A stretch of 41,924 nucleotides of DNA from Roseomonas sp. GC11. Lineage in GTDB: Bacteria > Pseudomonadota > Alphaproteobacteria > Acetobacterales > Acetobacteraceae. The stretch covers positions 1-41,924 of the forward strand of contig NZ_JANFNY010000043.1 of assembly GCF_024437745.1 (NCBI RefSeq), written 5' to 3'. Within the stretch, counting starts at the first letter, position 1. Every line of letters starts with the position of its first letter. Shown here piece by piece: positions 24,253-32,080 of the stretch. The notes under the pieces were generated by a model. It was not told where the DNA came from, did not search any database, and saw nothing but the letters and a program-made list of their open reading frames with translations. Both the position numbers and the translations under genes were made by a program.

Positions 24253-25278
24253 TCAGGACAGCTTCAGGTCGGCGGCGGGGGGGAGGAAGTCGGCCACATA
24301 GAGGTCGGCGGCGGACAGGGGCGTGGTGATGGCGAAGGCGTCGCGCACCGTGTCGATGGCGGCCTGCACGCGCGGCAGGGGCAGGTTGCCATAGCCGCCG
24401 GCCAGCGCCTCCGGCGTGCGGATGAAGGCGAAATTGGCCAGCATCCGCGCCTTCTCCAGCGCCTTGGGGGCGGTCGCGTCGCGCTTGACCAGGGCCTCCA
24501 TGGCGGCGTCCGGGTCCTTCCACGCCGCCTCATGGCCGCGCGCCAGGGCGCGGATCATGCCCGTCACCAGCTTCGGGTTGGCCTCGGCATAGGCGCGCTT
24601 GGCCAGCAGCGCGGTGGAGAGCAGCGTCACCCCGGCATCGGAATAGCGCATCGAGACGATGTCGCCCTCCGCCACGTTCAGGTTGCGCAGGCTGAACACA
24701 CCGGAAATCTCGAAGCCGGTGATGGCATCCGCCTCGCCGCGCACCAGCATCGGCTCGCGCAGCTGCGGCGTGACGGTGACCCAGGAGATCTTGCCCATGT
24801 CGATCCCCGCCGCCTTGGCGAAGGCGGGGAAGAGCTGCCGCCCGGCATCCGTCTCCGGCGCGGCCAGCCTGCGGCCCTCCAGCTGCTTCGGGCTGGTGAT
24901 GCCGGATTTCTTCAGCGCCATCACCGCGAGCGGGCTGCCCTGCTGGATGACCATGGGCGCGATCAGGTCCGGCGCCTGCCCCGAGAGCCGCAGCCGGATG
25001 GCGGGCGAGAGATCGGCGATGCCGAATTCATAGGCGCCGCTTGCCACCTTCACGGGCGTGTCGCCCGAGCCGAAGCCGCGGTCGATGGTGATGGCGATGC
25101 CTTCATCGCGGAAGAAGCCGCGCTCGGCCGCCAGCAGATAGGGTGCCTGCGGCCCCTGGAAGGCCCAGTCCAGGCAGAACTTCACCGGCGTCAACCCGCC
25201 CTGGGCCTTGGCGATATGCGGAAGGGCGAGCAGGCCGCCGGCGGTGCCGGCCATCAGGCCACGGCGTGTGATGAGCAT
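24253..25278 (-). CDS. ABC transporter substrate-binding protein, NMT1/THI5-like
   Basis: 341-aa periplasmic binding protein of the SsuA/NMT1 group (ligands in the family include sulfonates, nitrate, taurine and pyrimidine precursors). A Tat-type signal (TRRGLMAGTAGGLLALPHIAKAQ) precedes VKFCLDWAFQGPQAPYLLAAERGFFRDEGI. Then come IDRGFGSGDTPVKVASGAYEFGIADLSPAI and SGITSPKQLEGRRLAAPETDAGRQLFPAFAKAAG, with late marks TGFEISGVFSLRNLNV. GGGAGG lies 6 nt before the ATG. No permease or ATPase gene is adjacent, so it is an orphan here and the ligand cannot be told. Confidence 0.9.
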   Translation of the reverse strand: MLITRRGLMAGTAGGLLALPHIAKAQGGLTPVKFCLDWAFQGPQAPYLLAAERGFFRDEGIAITIDRGFGSGDTPVKVASGAYEFGIADLSPAIRLRLSGQAPDLIAPMVIQQGSPLAVMALKKSGITSPKQLEGRRLAAPETDAGRQLFPAFAKAAGIDMGKISWVTVTPQLREPMLVRGEADAITGFEISGVFSLRNLNVAEGDIVSMRYSDAGVTLLSTALLAKRAYAEANPKLVTGMIRALARGHEAAWKDPDAAMEALVKRDATAPKALEKARMLANFAFIRTPEALAGGYGNLPLPRVQAAIDTVRDAFAITTPLSAADLYVADFLPPAADLKLS

Positions 25279-25364
25279 GAAAACCTCCCGGTCTCTCTGA
25301 TGTGTCTCTCTGGCATCTCTCTCTGGCATGGCTGTGCCAGCCTGCATGCCGGGAAGCAACGCCC

Positions 25365-25435
25365 GTGCCGCAAAGCGGCACCAGAAGACGTGTGCCGCAA
25401 AGCGGCACCAGAGGTTGTGTGCCGCTTTGCGGCAC
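25365..25435. repeat. three tandem 27-bp units, each a triloop hairpin
   Basis: The 17-nt palindrome with stem GTGCCGC occurs at 25365, 25392 and 25419 (period 27), each followed by CAGA. Loops are AAA, AAA and TTT. It lies upstream of the NMT1-type gene (minus strand). A CT-rich stretch with three copies of TCTCTCTG (25292-25326) lies between it and the gene. Confidence 0.85.
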
Positions 25436-25450
25436 CAGAAGGCGGGGTTT

Positions 25451-25503
25451 GGGGGGACCCTGTCCCCCCAACGGGGTCCGGGGCAGCGCCCCGGACTTTT
25501 TTT
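25451..25503 (+). terminator. type A hairpins ending in a plus-oriented terminator-like structure
   Basis: Stem GGGGGGAC with loop CCT (25451-25469), then a 9-bp stem GTCCGGGGC with loop AGC (25476-25496), followed directly by T7. It has the form of an intrinsic terminator for plus-strand transcripts, yet both flanking genes are on the minus strand. It could block antisense transcription into the Tim44-like gene. Confidence 0.5.
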
Positions 25504-25510
25504 CAGTCTT

Positions 25511-26452
25511 TCACCCGGCCTGTTGAATGGCCGAGAGCAGCCACGGCCCGCCGCGCCGCCGCGTGAAGGTCCACAGTTCCGTGGCCTTGGTGCGCTGCGT
25601 GGGGTCGCCTTCGACGACGCGCCCCTGCGTGTCATAGGTGACATCGACGAGGCTGAAGCGCATGGCGACGGTGGCGTATTCCACCTCTCCCTCGCGCCAC
25701 GCCTCGGAGAGGTCGCCCTGCTCCAGCTGCACGTCGCGCGTTTCGTTGCGCCAGCCACGGGCATCGAGGTCGCGCAGGTCCTGGGCGAAGTAGCTGGCCA
25801 TTTCCGGCGTCGCCAGCCGGGCGAGCCCGGCCTGGTCCCGGCGCGACCAGGCGGCGTTGATCTCGCGCAGCTGGGTCTCGAAGGCGTGGAAGTCCGCCGG
25901 GGTCACCTGCACGGGCGTGGTGCCGGCGCCGCCGCCCATGGGCGCGCGGGGCGCCTCGGCCGGCTGCCCCTCGCGTGCCATGCCCCGGTTCATCCCTTGC
26001 GGCCCGCCCGCCATGGCCGGCTGCCGGCTGCGGAAGAAGCGCAGGGCGAAGCGCACCAGCAGCACGACCAGTGCCACCTGGATCAGCAGGCCGAGAATGC
26101 CGCCCAGGCCGCTGATGCCGCCGAACAGCCCATGCCCGAAGAGCAGCCCGCCGAGGCCGACGCCGATCAGCCCGCCCAGCAGGGCGCCGCCAAAGCCGCC
26201 GAACAGGCCGCCGCGCTGCGGCGCAGGGGTGGCCATGCCGGGACGCGGGGCCTGGGTCTGCGGCTGCTGGGCCGTGCGGTCCCAGCTGCGCGGGGCCTCG
26301 GGCGCCGTGCGGGTGACGGGCGGCGGGGAGAAGGTGCGGCTGCCACGGCTGCCCGAGCTGGCGCCGCCGCCGGGGCGGGCCTCCGCCAGGGCCGGGCCCA
26401 GCACCAGGGCAAGCGCCGCGAGACCGGCCAGCAGCCGGGCGGGTGCGCGCAT
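25511..26452 (-). CDS. Tim44-like domain protein
   Basis: 313-aa exported protein. A signal peptide (MRAPARLLAGLAALALVLGPALAEA) is followed by a Ser/Arg/Pro-rich linker. A Gly-rich hydrophobic region follows (FGGFGGALLGGLIGVGLGGLLFG and a membrane helix LGLLIQVALVVLLVRFALRFF, about 130-175). A C-terminal Tim44-like domain covers about 215-313 (ADFHAFETQLREINAAWSRRDQAGLARLATPEMASYF). This arrangement is common in alphaproteobacteria; the role is unclear, perhaps lipid or protein interaction at the membrane. The ATG at 26452 has GGAGG 9 nt upstream and gives a clean signal peptide; ATGs at 26461 and 26479 are possible alternatives. Confidence 0.85.
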   Translation of the reverse strand: MRAPARLLAGLAALALVLGPALAEARPGGGASSGSRGSRTFSPPPVTRTAPEAPRSWDRTAQQPQTQAPRPGMATPAPQRGGLFGGFGGALLGGLIGVGLGGLLFGHGLFGGISGLGGILGLLIQVALVVLLVRFALRFFRSRQPAMAGGPQGMNRGMAREGQPAEAPRAPMGGGAGTTPVQVTPADFHAFETQLREINAAWSRRDQAGLARLATPEMASYFAQDLRDLDARGWRNETRDVQLEQGDLSEAWREGEVEYATVAMRFSLVDVTYDTQGRVVEGDPTQRTKATELWTFTRRRGGPWLLSAIQQAG

Positions 26453-26611
26453 GGAAGACATCCTCCGGGATATGCTCATCGTCCCCCCAATATAGTCATG
26501 AACGTCCTGTAATCCATGCCGTGCCGCATGAAACTCGCGCCAGAGCCGTGTCATGTGCGCGGGCGGTGGCGGCGCTGGCCAAACGCGGCGCGATGCCGCA
26601 GAAGGCGCCTC

Positions 26612-27526
26612 ATGCGAGGACGATGGACATCACGGCTGCGGCGGGTGCGGTGGCGGATCGAGGCGGCGCTGGCGCGGGTCGCGCTGGCGCTGGCGCGGGC
26701 ACTGGGGCCGGTGGGGGCCTCGGGCCTCGGCGGCGCGGTGCTGCGTGGGGTGGGGCCGTGGCTGCCTGTCTCCCATGTCGGGCGGCGCAACCTCGCCCTG
26801 GCCTTCCCGGAGCGCGATGCCGCCTGGCGCGAATCGGTGCTGCGCGATGCCTGGGAGAATCTCGGCCGCACGGTGATGGAATTGCCGCATCTGACGCGGC
26901 TGCGCCGCCTCGCCCCCGGCGAGCCCGGCCCCGGCTGGGAACTGGCGGGGGAGGAGAACCTGCCGCCCGGCCCCGCCCGGCTGATTTTCGTCTCCGCCCA
27001 TCTGGCCAATTGGGAGACGCTGCCGCTGGCGGCGCATGCGGTGGGGCTGAACATGGCCAGCCTCTACCGCGCCCCGGATAACCCGCTGGTGGACGACGTG
27101 TTGCACGAGATGCGGCGCGGCGGGGTGGCGCTCCAGCTTTTCCCCAAGGGCTCACGCGGGGCGCGGCAGGTGCTCCGGCACCTGTCGGACGGGCATGCGC
27201 TGGGGCTGCTCGTGGACCAGAAGCTGAATGAGGGGGCGGAACTGACCCTGCTCGGCCAGCCGGCGATGACGGCGACCGGCGCGGCGGACCTCGCCCTGCG
27301 CTTCGCCTGCCCGCTGGTGCCGGCGCGGGTGCAGCGCCTCGGGCCCTGCCATTTCCGTGTGGCGCTGGAGCCGCCGCTGGTGCCGCCGGAGAGCGGCGAC
27401 CGAATCGCCGATGGCCGCGAACTCAGCCAGCAGATCAATGACCGGATGACGGCCTGGATTCGCGAGCGGCCCGGTGAATGGCTGTGGCTGCACCGGCGCT
27501 TTCCGCGCAGCGTTTATCAGCAATAA
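26612..27526 (+). CDS. lysophospholipid acyltransferase, LpxL/HtrB family
   Basis: 304-aa inner-membrane acyltransferase of the lipid A late acyltransferase family, which transfers a fatty acyl chain to lipid A precursors or related lipids. An N-terminal hydrophobic helix (about 17-35) is followed by VSHVGRRNLALAFPE, the catalytic H-x4-E in SAHLANWETLPLAAH (His130, Glu135), YRAPDNPLVDDVLHEMR, GLLVDQKLNEG, and the C-terminal PGEWLWLHRRFPRSV. The ATG at 26612 is preferred: it has AGAAGG 6 nt upstream and normal length. Upstream ATGs at 26516 and 26528 would add an Arg-rich tail. The divergent gap to the Tim44-like gene shows no clear control site. Confidence 0.9.
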   Translation: MRGRWTSRLRRVRWRIEAALARVALALARALGPVGASGLGGAVLRGVGPWLPVSHVGRRNLALAFPERDAAWRESVLRDAWENLGRTVMELPHLTRLRRLAPGEPGPGWELAGEENLPPGPARLIFVSAHLANWETLPLAAHAVGLNMASLYRAPDNPLVDDVLHEMRRGGVALQLFPKGSRGARQVLRHLSDGHALGLLVDQKLNEGAELTLLGQPAMTATGAADLALRFACPLVPARVQRLGPCHFRVALEPPLVPPESGDRIADGRELSQQINDRMTAWIRERPGEWLWLHRRFPRSVYQQ

Positions 27527-27534
27527 GCGGCAAT

Positions 27535-27651
27535 CTTCTTTTTCTGAAGAAAAAGAAGCAAAAAGACTTTCTTTCAGGCTGCCGCCGTCTCCCGGAACGG
27601 CGGGACGCTGCACTGAAAAAGTTTTTTGGTTCTTTTTTTCAAAAAAGAACC
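27535..27651. repeat. AT-rich composite element, copy 4 (complete)
   Basis: Three modules between convergent genes. First, an AT hairpin CTTCTTTTTC/GAAAAAGAAG with loop TGAA (27535-27558). Second, a GC-rich core CAGGCTGCCGCCGTCTCCCG ... CGGCGGGACGCTG. Third, an A5GT6 stretch and the AT hairpin GGTTCTTTTTT/AAAAAAGAACC (27628-27651). It reads as the reverse complement of the copy at 30409. Confidence 0.85.
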
Positions 27652-27672
27652 GCTTCTCGCATATCCGGGATC

Positions 27673-27912
27673 CTAGCCGACCACCAGCATGGCCCCGGCG
27701 GCATAGAGCCTTTCGCGCAGGCCCGGGCGCGGCGCCAGGATGACGACGCCCGGCGCATATTGCCGCAGCGGCGTGGCGCCGGCGGCGCGTATCCCCTCAT
27801 CCGCCGCCAGCGGCGTGTCGAAGAGCGCGACCAGCGGGGCTTCGATGCTGCCGGCGTCGCGCAGGGTCTCCGGGGAGATGGTGGGGCGGGGGTGGAAGGC
27901 GAGGAGCGTCAT
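27673..27912 (-). CDS. hypothetical 79-aa protein
   Basis: Unrecognised small protein, MTLLAFHPRPTISPETLRD at the start and ending PGLRERLYAAGAMLVVG. The middle (VALFDTPLAADEGIRAAGATPLRQYAPGVVIL) looks like a small alpha/beta fold with normal hydrophobic spacing, and wobble positions are G/C-rich as in neighbouring genes, which supports real coding. ATG at 27912 is taken; an in-frame TTG seven codons upstream is possible. No signal peptide. The plus-strand acyltransferase gene converges on it through the AT-rich element. Confidence 0.62.
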   Translation of the reverse strand: MTLLAFHPRPTISPETLRDAGSIEAPLVALFDTPLAADEGIRAAGATPLRQYAPGVVILAPRPGLRERLYAAGAMLVVG

Positions 27913-27996
27913 GCGATTCCAATGCCGTCCCAATGCTTACGCGAAGATGAAAGAGACGCGTTTTTTTGATGGCAGGTTGAAAGATTCTTGCCGCCA

Positions 27997-28857
27997 TCAA
28001 CCCGGCAACAGCGGTTGCGGATCGAGCGCGGTGGCAAACCAGTTCAAACCGAGATGCAGATGGGGCCCGGTGACCCGCCCGGTGGCCCCGGTGGCCCCCA
28101 GGCGCTCGCCGCGGGGCAGCATCTGCCCCACCCGCACATCGATGGCGGAGAGATGGGCATAGAGGCTGACCACGCCATGCCCATGGTCGATCAGCACGGT
28201 GTGACCGGTGAAATAGAGGTCCTCCGCCAGCACGACGCGGCCCGGGCCCATGGTGTGGCAGGGGGTGCCGGTGGGCACGGCCACGTCCAGCCCCAGATGC
28301 GGCGCGCGCGGCTCGCCATTGAGGATGCGCTGGCTGCCATAGACGCCGCTGATGCGCCCGCGTGCCGGCCAGTCGAAGCCCTCGGCGAAGAAGGTCAGCG
28401 GGCTGTCCAGCTTGCGGATCTCGGCCAGCTTCGCGCGCTCGGCATTGATGCGGGCCAGTTGCTTCGCATCCGGGCTGACCATCGCCGGGGGCAGGCCGTT
28501 CAGGCGCTGGATGTCCCAGTCGCGCTTCGCCACGCTGAGGCGGCGGGTTTCCGTGCGGCCATCGGGCGCGGTGGCGGTGAGCGCGGCCTCCGGCCCGGCC
28601 TCGCGCCCGAAGCCGAAGGCGAATCGCCCATCCGGCGCCACCGAGACGGCGCGGCCATCGAGGCTGACGCGGCTGCCCGGCCGGGTGCGGCCGATGACCA
28701 GCGCGCCCTGCGCCGGCGGCTGGGCCGGCAGGTCGAGCAGCGGGGCGGAGGCGTTCTGTGACGGATTCTGCGTCTGATTCTGGGCCTCGGCGCAGGCGGC
28801 GGGCAGCAGCCCGGCCAGGGCGAGCAGGGCGTGGCGGCGGTGCAGCAGGCGGTTCAC
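27997..28857 (-). CDS. M23 family metallopeptidase (peptidoglycan endopeptidase-like)
   Basis: 286-aa exported zinc peptidase of the LytM/M23 type. A signal peptide (LLALAGLLPAACAEA) is followed by a low-complexity Gln/Asn stretch, a beta-rich N-terminal domain (ALVIGRTRPGSRVSLDGRAVSVAPDGRFAFG), and the M23 domain. All zinc and catalytic positions are present: H-x3-D in PHLGLDVAVP (His187, Asp191), His235 in LYAHLSAIDV, and H-x-H in TGPHLHLGL (His266, His268). It should cleave peptidoglycan cross-links in the periplasm. Its start overlaps the xseA stop by 4 nt. Confidence 0.92.
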   Translation of the reverse strand: MNRLLHRRHALLALAGLLPAACAEAQNQTQNPSQNASAPLLDLPAQPPAQGALVIGRTRPGSRVSLDGRAVSVAPDGRFAFGFGREAGPEAALTATAPDGRTETRRLSVAKRDWDIQRLNGLPPAMVSPDAKQLARINAERAKLAEIRKLDSPLTFFAEGFDWPARGRISGVYGSQRILNGEPRAPHLGLDVAVPTGTPCHTMGPGRVVLAEDLYFTGHTVLIDHGHGVVSLYAHLSAIDVRVGQMLPRGERLGATGATGRVTGPHLHLGLNWFATALDPQPLLPG

Positions 28858-30356
28858 AGCAGGGACCCCTGGGAAGGCGCGGCGCGGCGTGGCCGGCGGG
28901 ATGGCGGCGCGGCGGGGGGCGTTTCGCCCCCGCCGGCGGGCGGTGCCCCGGCGGTGACCTGCCGGGTGCCGTCCTGGAAGGTGAGGGTGAGGCGGGCGCC
29001 CTCGGCGATGGCCACGGCGCTGGTCACGGCCTCCCCCGATTCGGCGCGCACCAGGGCGAAGCCGCGCGCCAGCACGCCCTGGTAGGAGGCGCCTTCCAGC
29101 CGGGCGGAGAGCCCTTCCAGCCGGGTGCGCGCCTCGCGCAGGCGGGATTCGAGGCCGCCGCGCGGGTCCTGCCGCTGGGCGAGGGCGGCGTGGCGGCGGT
29201 CCAGCAGGCGGCGCAGCGCCGCCCCGGCGCGGGCCTCGAGCAGGGACAGGGTGTGGCCATGCCCGGCCAGCGTCTCGCGCGGGTGGGGCAGGCGGGGGGC
29301 GATGGCGTCCAGCGCCGCGCGCTTGCGGGCGAGCAGGGCGCGCGGCGCCAGGGCCAGGCGCTCCGCCCTGTCATCCAGCCGCTGGCGGGCGGCGCCGACC
29401 AGGGCGGGCAGGTCCGGCATCCGCGCCTCGACGCGGGAGAGGCGCAGGCGGCCGCGGTCCAGCACGGCCAGCCCGCTCTGCGCCAGCCGGGCCGCGCTCT
29501 GGGCCAGGGCGGCCATCAGCTCCGCCCGCGCCGGCACGGCCATTTCGGCGGCGGCGGTCGGCGTCGGCGCGCGGCGGTCGGAGACGAAGTCGATCAGCGT
29601 CGTGTCCGTCTCGTGCCCGACGGCCGAGATCAGCGGGATGGGGCAGGCGGCGGCGGCGCGGAGGACGATTTCCTCGTTGAAGGCCATCAGGTCCTCCAGG
29701 CTGCCGCCGCCGCGCGCGACGATCAGCACATCCGGCCGGGGGAAGCCGGCGGGGAGGCGGGAGAAGCCCTCGATGGCGGCGGCGATCTGCTCGGCCGCGC
29801 CCTGGCCCTGCACCGGCACCGGCCAGAGCAGCAGGTGGCGCGGGAAGCGCCGGGCGATGGTGGTGCGGATATCCTGGATGACCGCGCCCTTCTCGCTGGT
29901 CACCACGGCGATGGTGCGCGGCAGGGCGGGCAGGGGCTTCTTGCGCCCCGGCTCGAACAGCCCTTCCGCCGCCAGCTTTTTTTTCAGTTGCTCGATGCGG
30001 GCGAGCAGGGCGCCCTCGCCGGCGAATTCCAGGCGGTCGATGATCAGCTGGTAGTCGCTGCGCTCGCCATAGGCGGAGACCTTGCCGGTGGCGATGACCT
30101 CCATGCCGTTCTCGGGCTTCAGCGACAGGCGCGGCACGGCGAAGCGCCAGATGATGCCGCGGATCTTCGCGCCCTCATCCTTCAGCGCGAGATAGATATG
30201 GCCGGAGGGATAGGCCTTCAGCTCGGTGATCTCGCCACGGACGCGGACGCGGCCGAACTCCCCCTCCAGCGTGCGCTTGATGGCGCCGCTGATCTCGGAA
30301 ACCGTGAATTCCGGCGTGTTGCTCGGGCGCGGGGGGGCTTCGGCGTCGGTGTCCAT
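28854..30356 (-). CDS. xseA: exodeoxyribonuclease VII large subunit
   Basis: 500-aa large subunit of the single-strand exonuclease that works with XseB. An N-terminal OB-fold (EFTVSEISGAIKRTLEGEFGRVRVRGEI ... HIYLALKDEGAKIRG) is followed by the catalytic domain with VVTSEKGAVIQDI, IVARGGGSLEDLMAFNEE and SAVGHETDTTLIDFVSDRRAPTPTAAAE. A long coiled-coil region (about 280-410) precedes GFALVRAESGE. The last 50 residues are a Pro/Arg-rich tail. Start at 30356 gives MDTDAEAPPRPSNTPEFTV; a longer frame adds 12 residues from the intergenic repeat side. Divergent from purD. Confidence 0.95.
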   Translation of the reverse strand: MDTDAEAPPRPSNTPEFTVSEISGAIKRTLEGEFGRVRVRGEITELKAYPSGHIYLALKDEGAKIRGIIWRFAVPRLSLKPENGMEVIATGKVSAYGERSDYQLIIDRLEFAGEGALLARIEQLKKKLAAEGLFEPGRKKPLPALPRTIAVVTSEKGAVIQDIRTTIARRFPRHLLLWPVPVQGQGAAEQIAAAIEGFSRLPAGFPRPDVLIVARGGGSLEDLMAFNEEIVLRAAAACPIPLISAVGHETDTTLIDFVSDRRAPTPTAAAEMAVPARAELMAALAQSAARLAQSGLAVLDRGRLRLSRVEARMPDLPALVGAARQRLDDRAERLALAPRALLARKRAALDAIAPRLPHPRETLAGHGHTLSLLEARAGAALRRLLDRRHAALAQRQDPRGGLESRLREARTRLEGLSARLEGASYQGVLARGFALVRAESGEAVTSAVAIAEGARLTLTFQDGTRQVTAGAPPAGGGETPPAAPPSRRPRRAAPSQGSLL

Positions 30357-30408
30357 GGGCGGGAGATTAGCCGGGTGGACCAGGGGGGCCAAGGCAGGGA
30401 AGGAAAGT

Positions 30409-30525
30409 GTTCTTTTTTGAAAAAAAGAACCAAAAAACTTTTTTCATTGTAGCGTCCCGCTGTGCCGGGAGATGGCGGCAGCCTGAAAGAAAGTCTTTTT
30501 GCTTCTTTTTCTTCAGAAAAAGAAG
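30409..30525. repeat. AT-rich composite element, copy 5 (complete, divergent gap)
   Basis: Same three modules as copy 4 in inverse order: hairpin GTTCTTTTTT/AAAAAAGAAC (30409-30430), core TAGCGTCCCGC ... GGCGGCAGCCTGAAAG, and hairpin CTTCTTTTTC/GAAAAAGAAG with loop TTCA (30502-30525). It lies between the starts of xseA and purD, so it is upstream of both genes. Confidence 0.85.
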
Positions 30526-30545
30526 AATATCCTATTGATTTAAAA

Positions 30546-30551
30546 TATAAT
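30546..30551 (+). promoter_or_regulatory. possible -10 element for purD
   Basis: A perfect TATAAT inside a short AT island (30526-30560), 69 nt before the purD ATG. No matching -35 hexamer at 16-18 nt spacing is visible, so this is a weak call. Confidence 0.3.
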
Positions 30552-30620
30552 CTTTCCTCTTTCGTCCCTGTCCTGTCCATGCTAGCGGCGCCGCCGCGTG
30601 TGCCGAGAGAGGGTTGCGGG

Positions 30621-31895
30621 ATGAAGGTTCTTCTGGTGGGCGGCGGTGGCCGCGAACATGCCCTGGCCTGGGCGCTCTCCGGCTCTGGCCTGCTGACGAA
30701 GCTCTGGGTGGCGCCGGGCAATGCCGGCATCGCCGAGGTTGCGGAATGCGTGGCGATCGGGGCGGAGGATGTCCCGGCGCTGGTGGCCTTCGCGCGGGAG
30801 CGGGCGGTGGACCTCGTGGTCTGCGGCCCCGAGGCGCCGCTGACGCTGGGCCTGGCCGATGCCTGCGCCGCCGCCGGGCTGAAGTGCTTCGGCCCTTCCG
30901 CCGCCGCCGCGAAGCTGGAGGGCAGCAAGGCCTTCACCCGTGAGGTGGCGACCGCCGCCGGCGTGCCGGGCGCCGAATGGGCGCAGTTCACCGAGGCCGA
31001 GGCCGCCCGCGCCTATGTCCGCGCCAAGGGCGCGCCGATCGTGGTGAAGGCGGACGGGCTGGCCGCCGGCAAGGGCGTCGTCGTCGCCGCCACGGTCGCG
31101 GAGGCGGAGCAGGCCATCACCGAGATCATGGAGGACAAGGTGCACGGCGCCGCCGGCAGCACCCTCCTGATCGAGGAGTGCCTGATGGGGCAGGAGGTTT
31201 CCTTCTTCGCGCTGTGCGACGGGGAGACGGCGCTGCCCATGGCCGCCGCGCAGGACCACAAGCGCGTGGGCGATGGCGATACCGGCCCGAACACCGGCGG
31301 CATGGGCGCCTATTCCCCGCCCCCCGCCTTCACCCCCGCGATCGAGGCCGAGGTGATGGACCGCATCATCCGCCCGACGCTGGCGGAAATGGCGCGGCGC
31401 GGCACGCCCTTCCGTGGCGTGCTCTTCGCCGGGCTGATGCTGACCGAGGCCGGGCCGAAGCTGATCGAGTTCAATGTCCGCTTCGGCGACCCGGAATGCC
31501 AGGTGCTGATGCTGCGCCTGCAGTCGGACCTGCTGGCGGCGCTGCTGGCGGCCTGTGACGGGGAGCTGGACCGCTTCGCCCTGCGCTGGTCGGCCGAGGC
31601 GGCGATGGTGGTGGTGATGGCGGCGCGGGGCTACCCCGGCGCCTATGCCCGGGGCAGCGTGATCGAGGGGCTGGAGCAGGCGGCGCAGGTGCCGGGCGCG
31701 CAGGTTTTTCATGCGGGCACGGCGCGGGACGAGCAGGGCCATCTGGTGGCCACGGGCGGGCGCGTGCTGGGCGTCTCCGCCACCGGCGCGACGCTGCGCG
31801 TGGCGCGCGATGCGGCCTATACGGCGGTGGATGCGGTGCGCTGGCCGGGTGGCTTCTGCCGGCGCGATATTGGCTGGCGCGCGCTGGAGATGTGA
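30621..31895 (+). CDS. purD: phosphoribosylamine--glycine ligase
   Basis: 424-aa GAR synthetase, second step of purine synthesis (phosphoribosylamine + glycine + ATP). The ATP-grasp order is complete: MKVLLVGGGGREHALAWAL, DLVVCGPEAPLTLGLAD, GPSAAAAKLEGSKAFTRE, PIVVKADGLAAGKGVVVA, QDHKRVGDGDTGPNTGGMGAYSP, LIEFNVRFGDPECQVLM, and a C-terminal domain with VVMAARGYPGAY. AGAGAGGG ends 7 nt before the ATG. Upstream in-frame codons belong to the AT-rich element. It is divergent from xseA. Confidence 0.97.
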   Translation: MKVLLVGGGGREHALAWALSGSGLLTKLWVAPGNAGIAEVAECVAIGAEDVPALVAFARERAVDLVVCGPEAPLTLGLADACAAAGLKCFGPSAAAAKLEGSKAFTREVATAAGVPGAEWAQFTEAEAARAYVRAKGAPIVVKADGLAAGKGVVVAATVAEAEQAITEIMEDKVHGAAGSTLLIEECLMGQEVSFFALCDGETALPMAAAQDHKRVGDGDTGPNTGGMGAYSPPPAFTPAIEAEVMDRIIRPTLAEMARRGTPFRGVLFAGLMLTEAGPKLIEFNVRFGDPECQVLMLRLQSDLLAALLAACDGELDRFALRWSAEAAMVVVMAARGYPGAYARGSVIEGLEQAAQVPGAQVFHAGTARDEQGHLVATGGRVLGVSATGATLRVARDAAYTAVDAVRWPGGFCRRDIGWRALEM

Positions 31896-31994
31896 GCGCG
31901 ATATGTAAGCGCGATATGTAAGCCTGGGTGGGGCGTTTGGCGCGGGGGCGCAGGAAAGCGGTGCGCCCCAGCGTTTAGTGCGCCCCAGCGTTTA
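31892..31994. repeat. two short tandem duplications
   Basis: A 13-bp near-perfect tandem repeat (GTRAGCGCGATAT, 31892-31917) covers the purD stop. A 17-bp perfect tandem repeat (GTGCGCCCCAGCGTTTA) follows at 31961-31977 and 31978-31994. The rest of the 185-bp gap before the GGDEF-EAL gene shows no other feature. Confidence 0.7.
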
Positions 31995-32080
31995 ACCCTC
32001 TTTTCATGCTGGGTGCAGAGAATGGCATGATCGCCCCAGCCGCTTCGCAGCGGGGCGGGCAGCGATAAGGAGACTGCGCG

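Noticed and set aside
25365-25435. CRISPR array
   Set aside because: Only three units with 27-bp period, a 17-nt palindromic repeat and about 10-nt spacers that are themselves similar; no cas genes.
27957-28008. Intrinsic terminator after the M23 peptidase gene
   Set aside because: GATGGC/GCCATC arms are present, but on the minus strand the hairpin is followed by A residues, not a U-run.
29977-29984. A8 run inside xseA as a programmed slippage site
   Set aside because: It encodes Lys-Lys-Lys in a stretch that is Lys-rich in XseA proteins generally, and both alternative frames give no sensible product.
30462-30620. In-frame N-terminal extension of PurD
   Set aside because: It would translate the AT-rich repeat. 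The family start MKVLLVGGGGREHA and a good ribosome site are at 30621.
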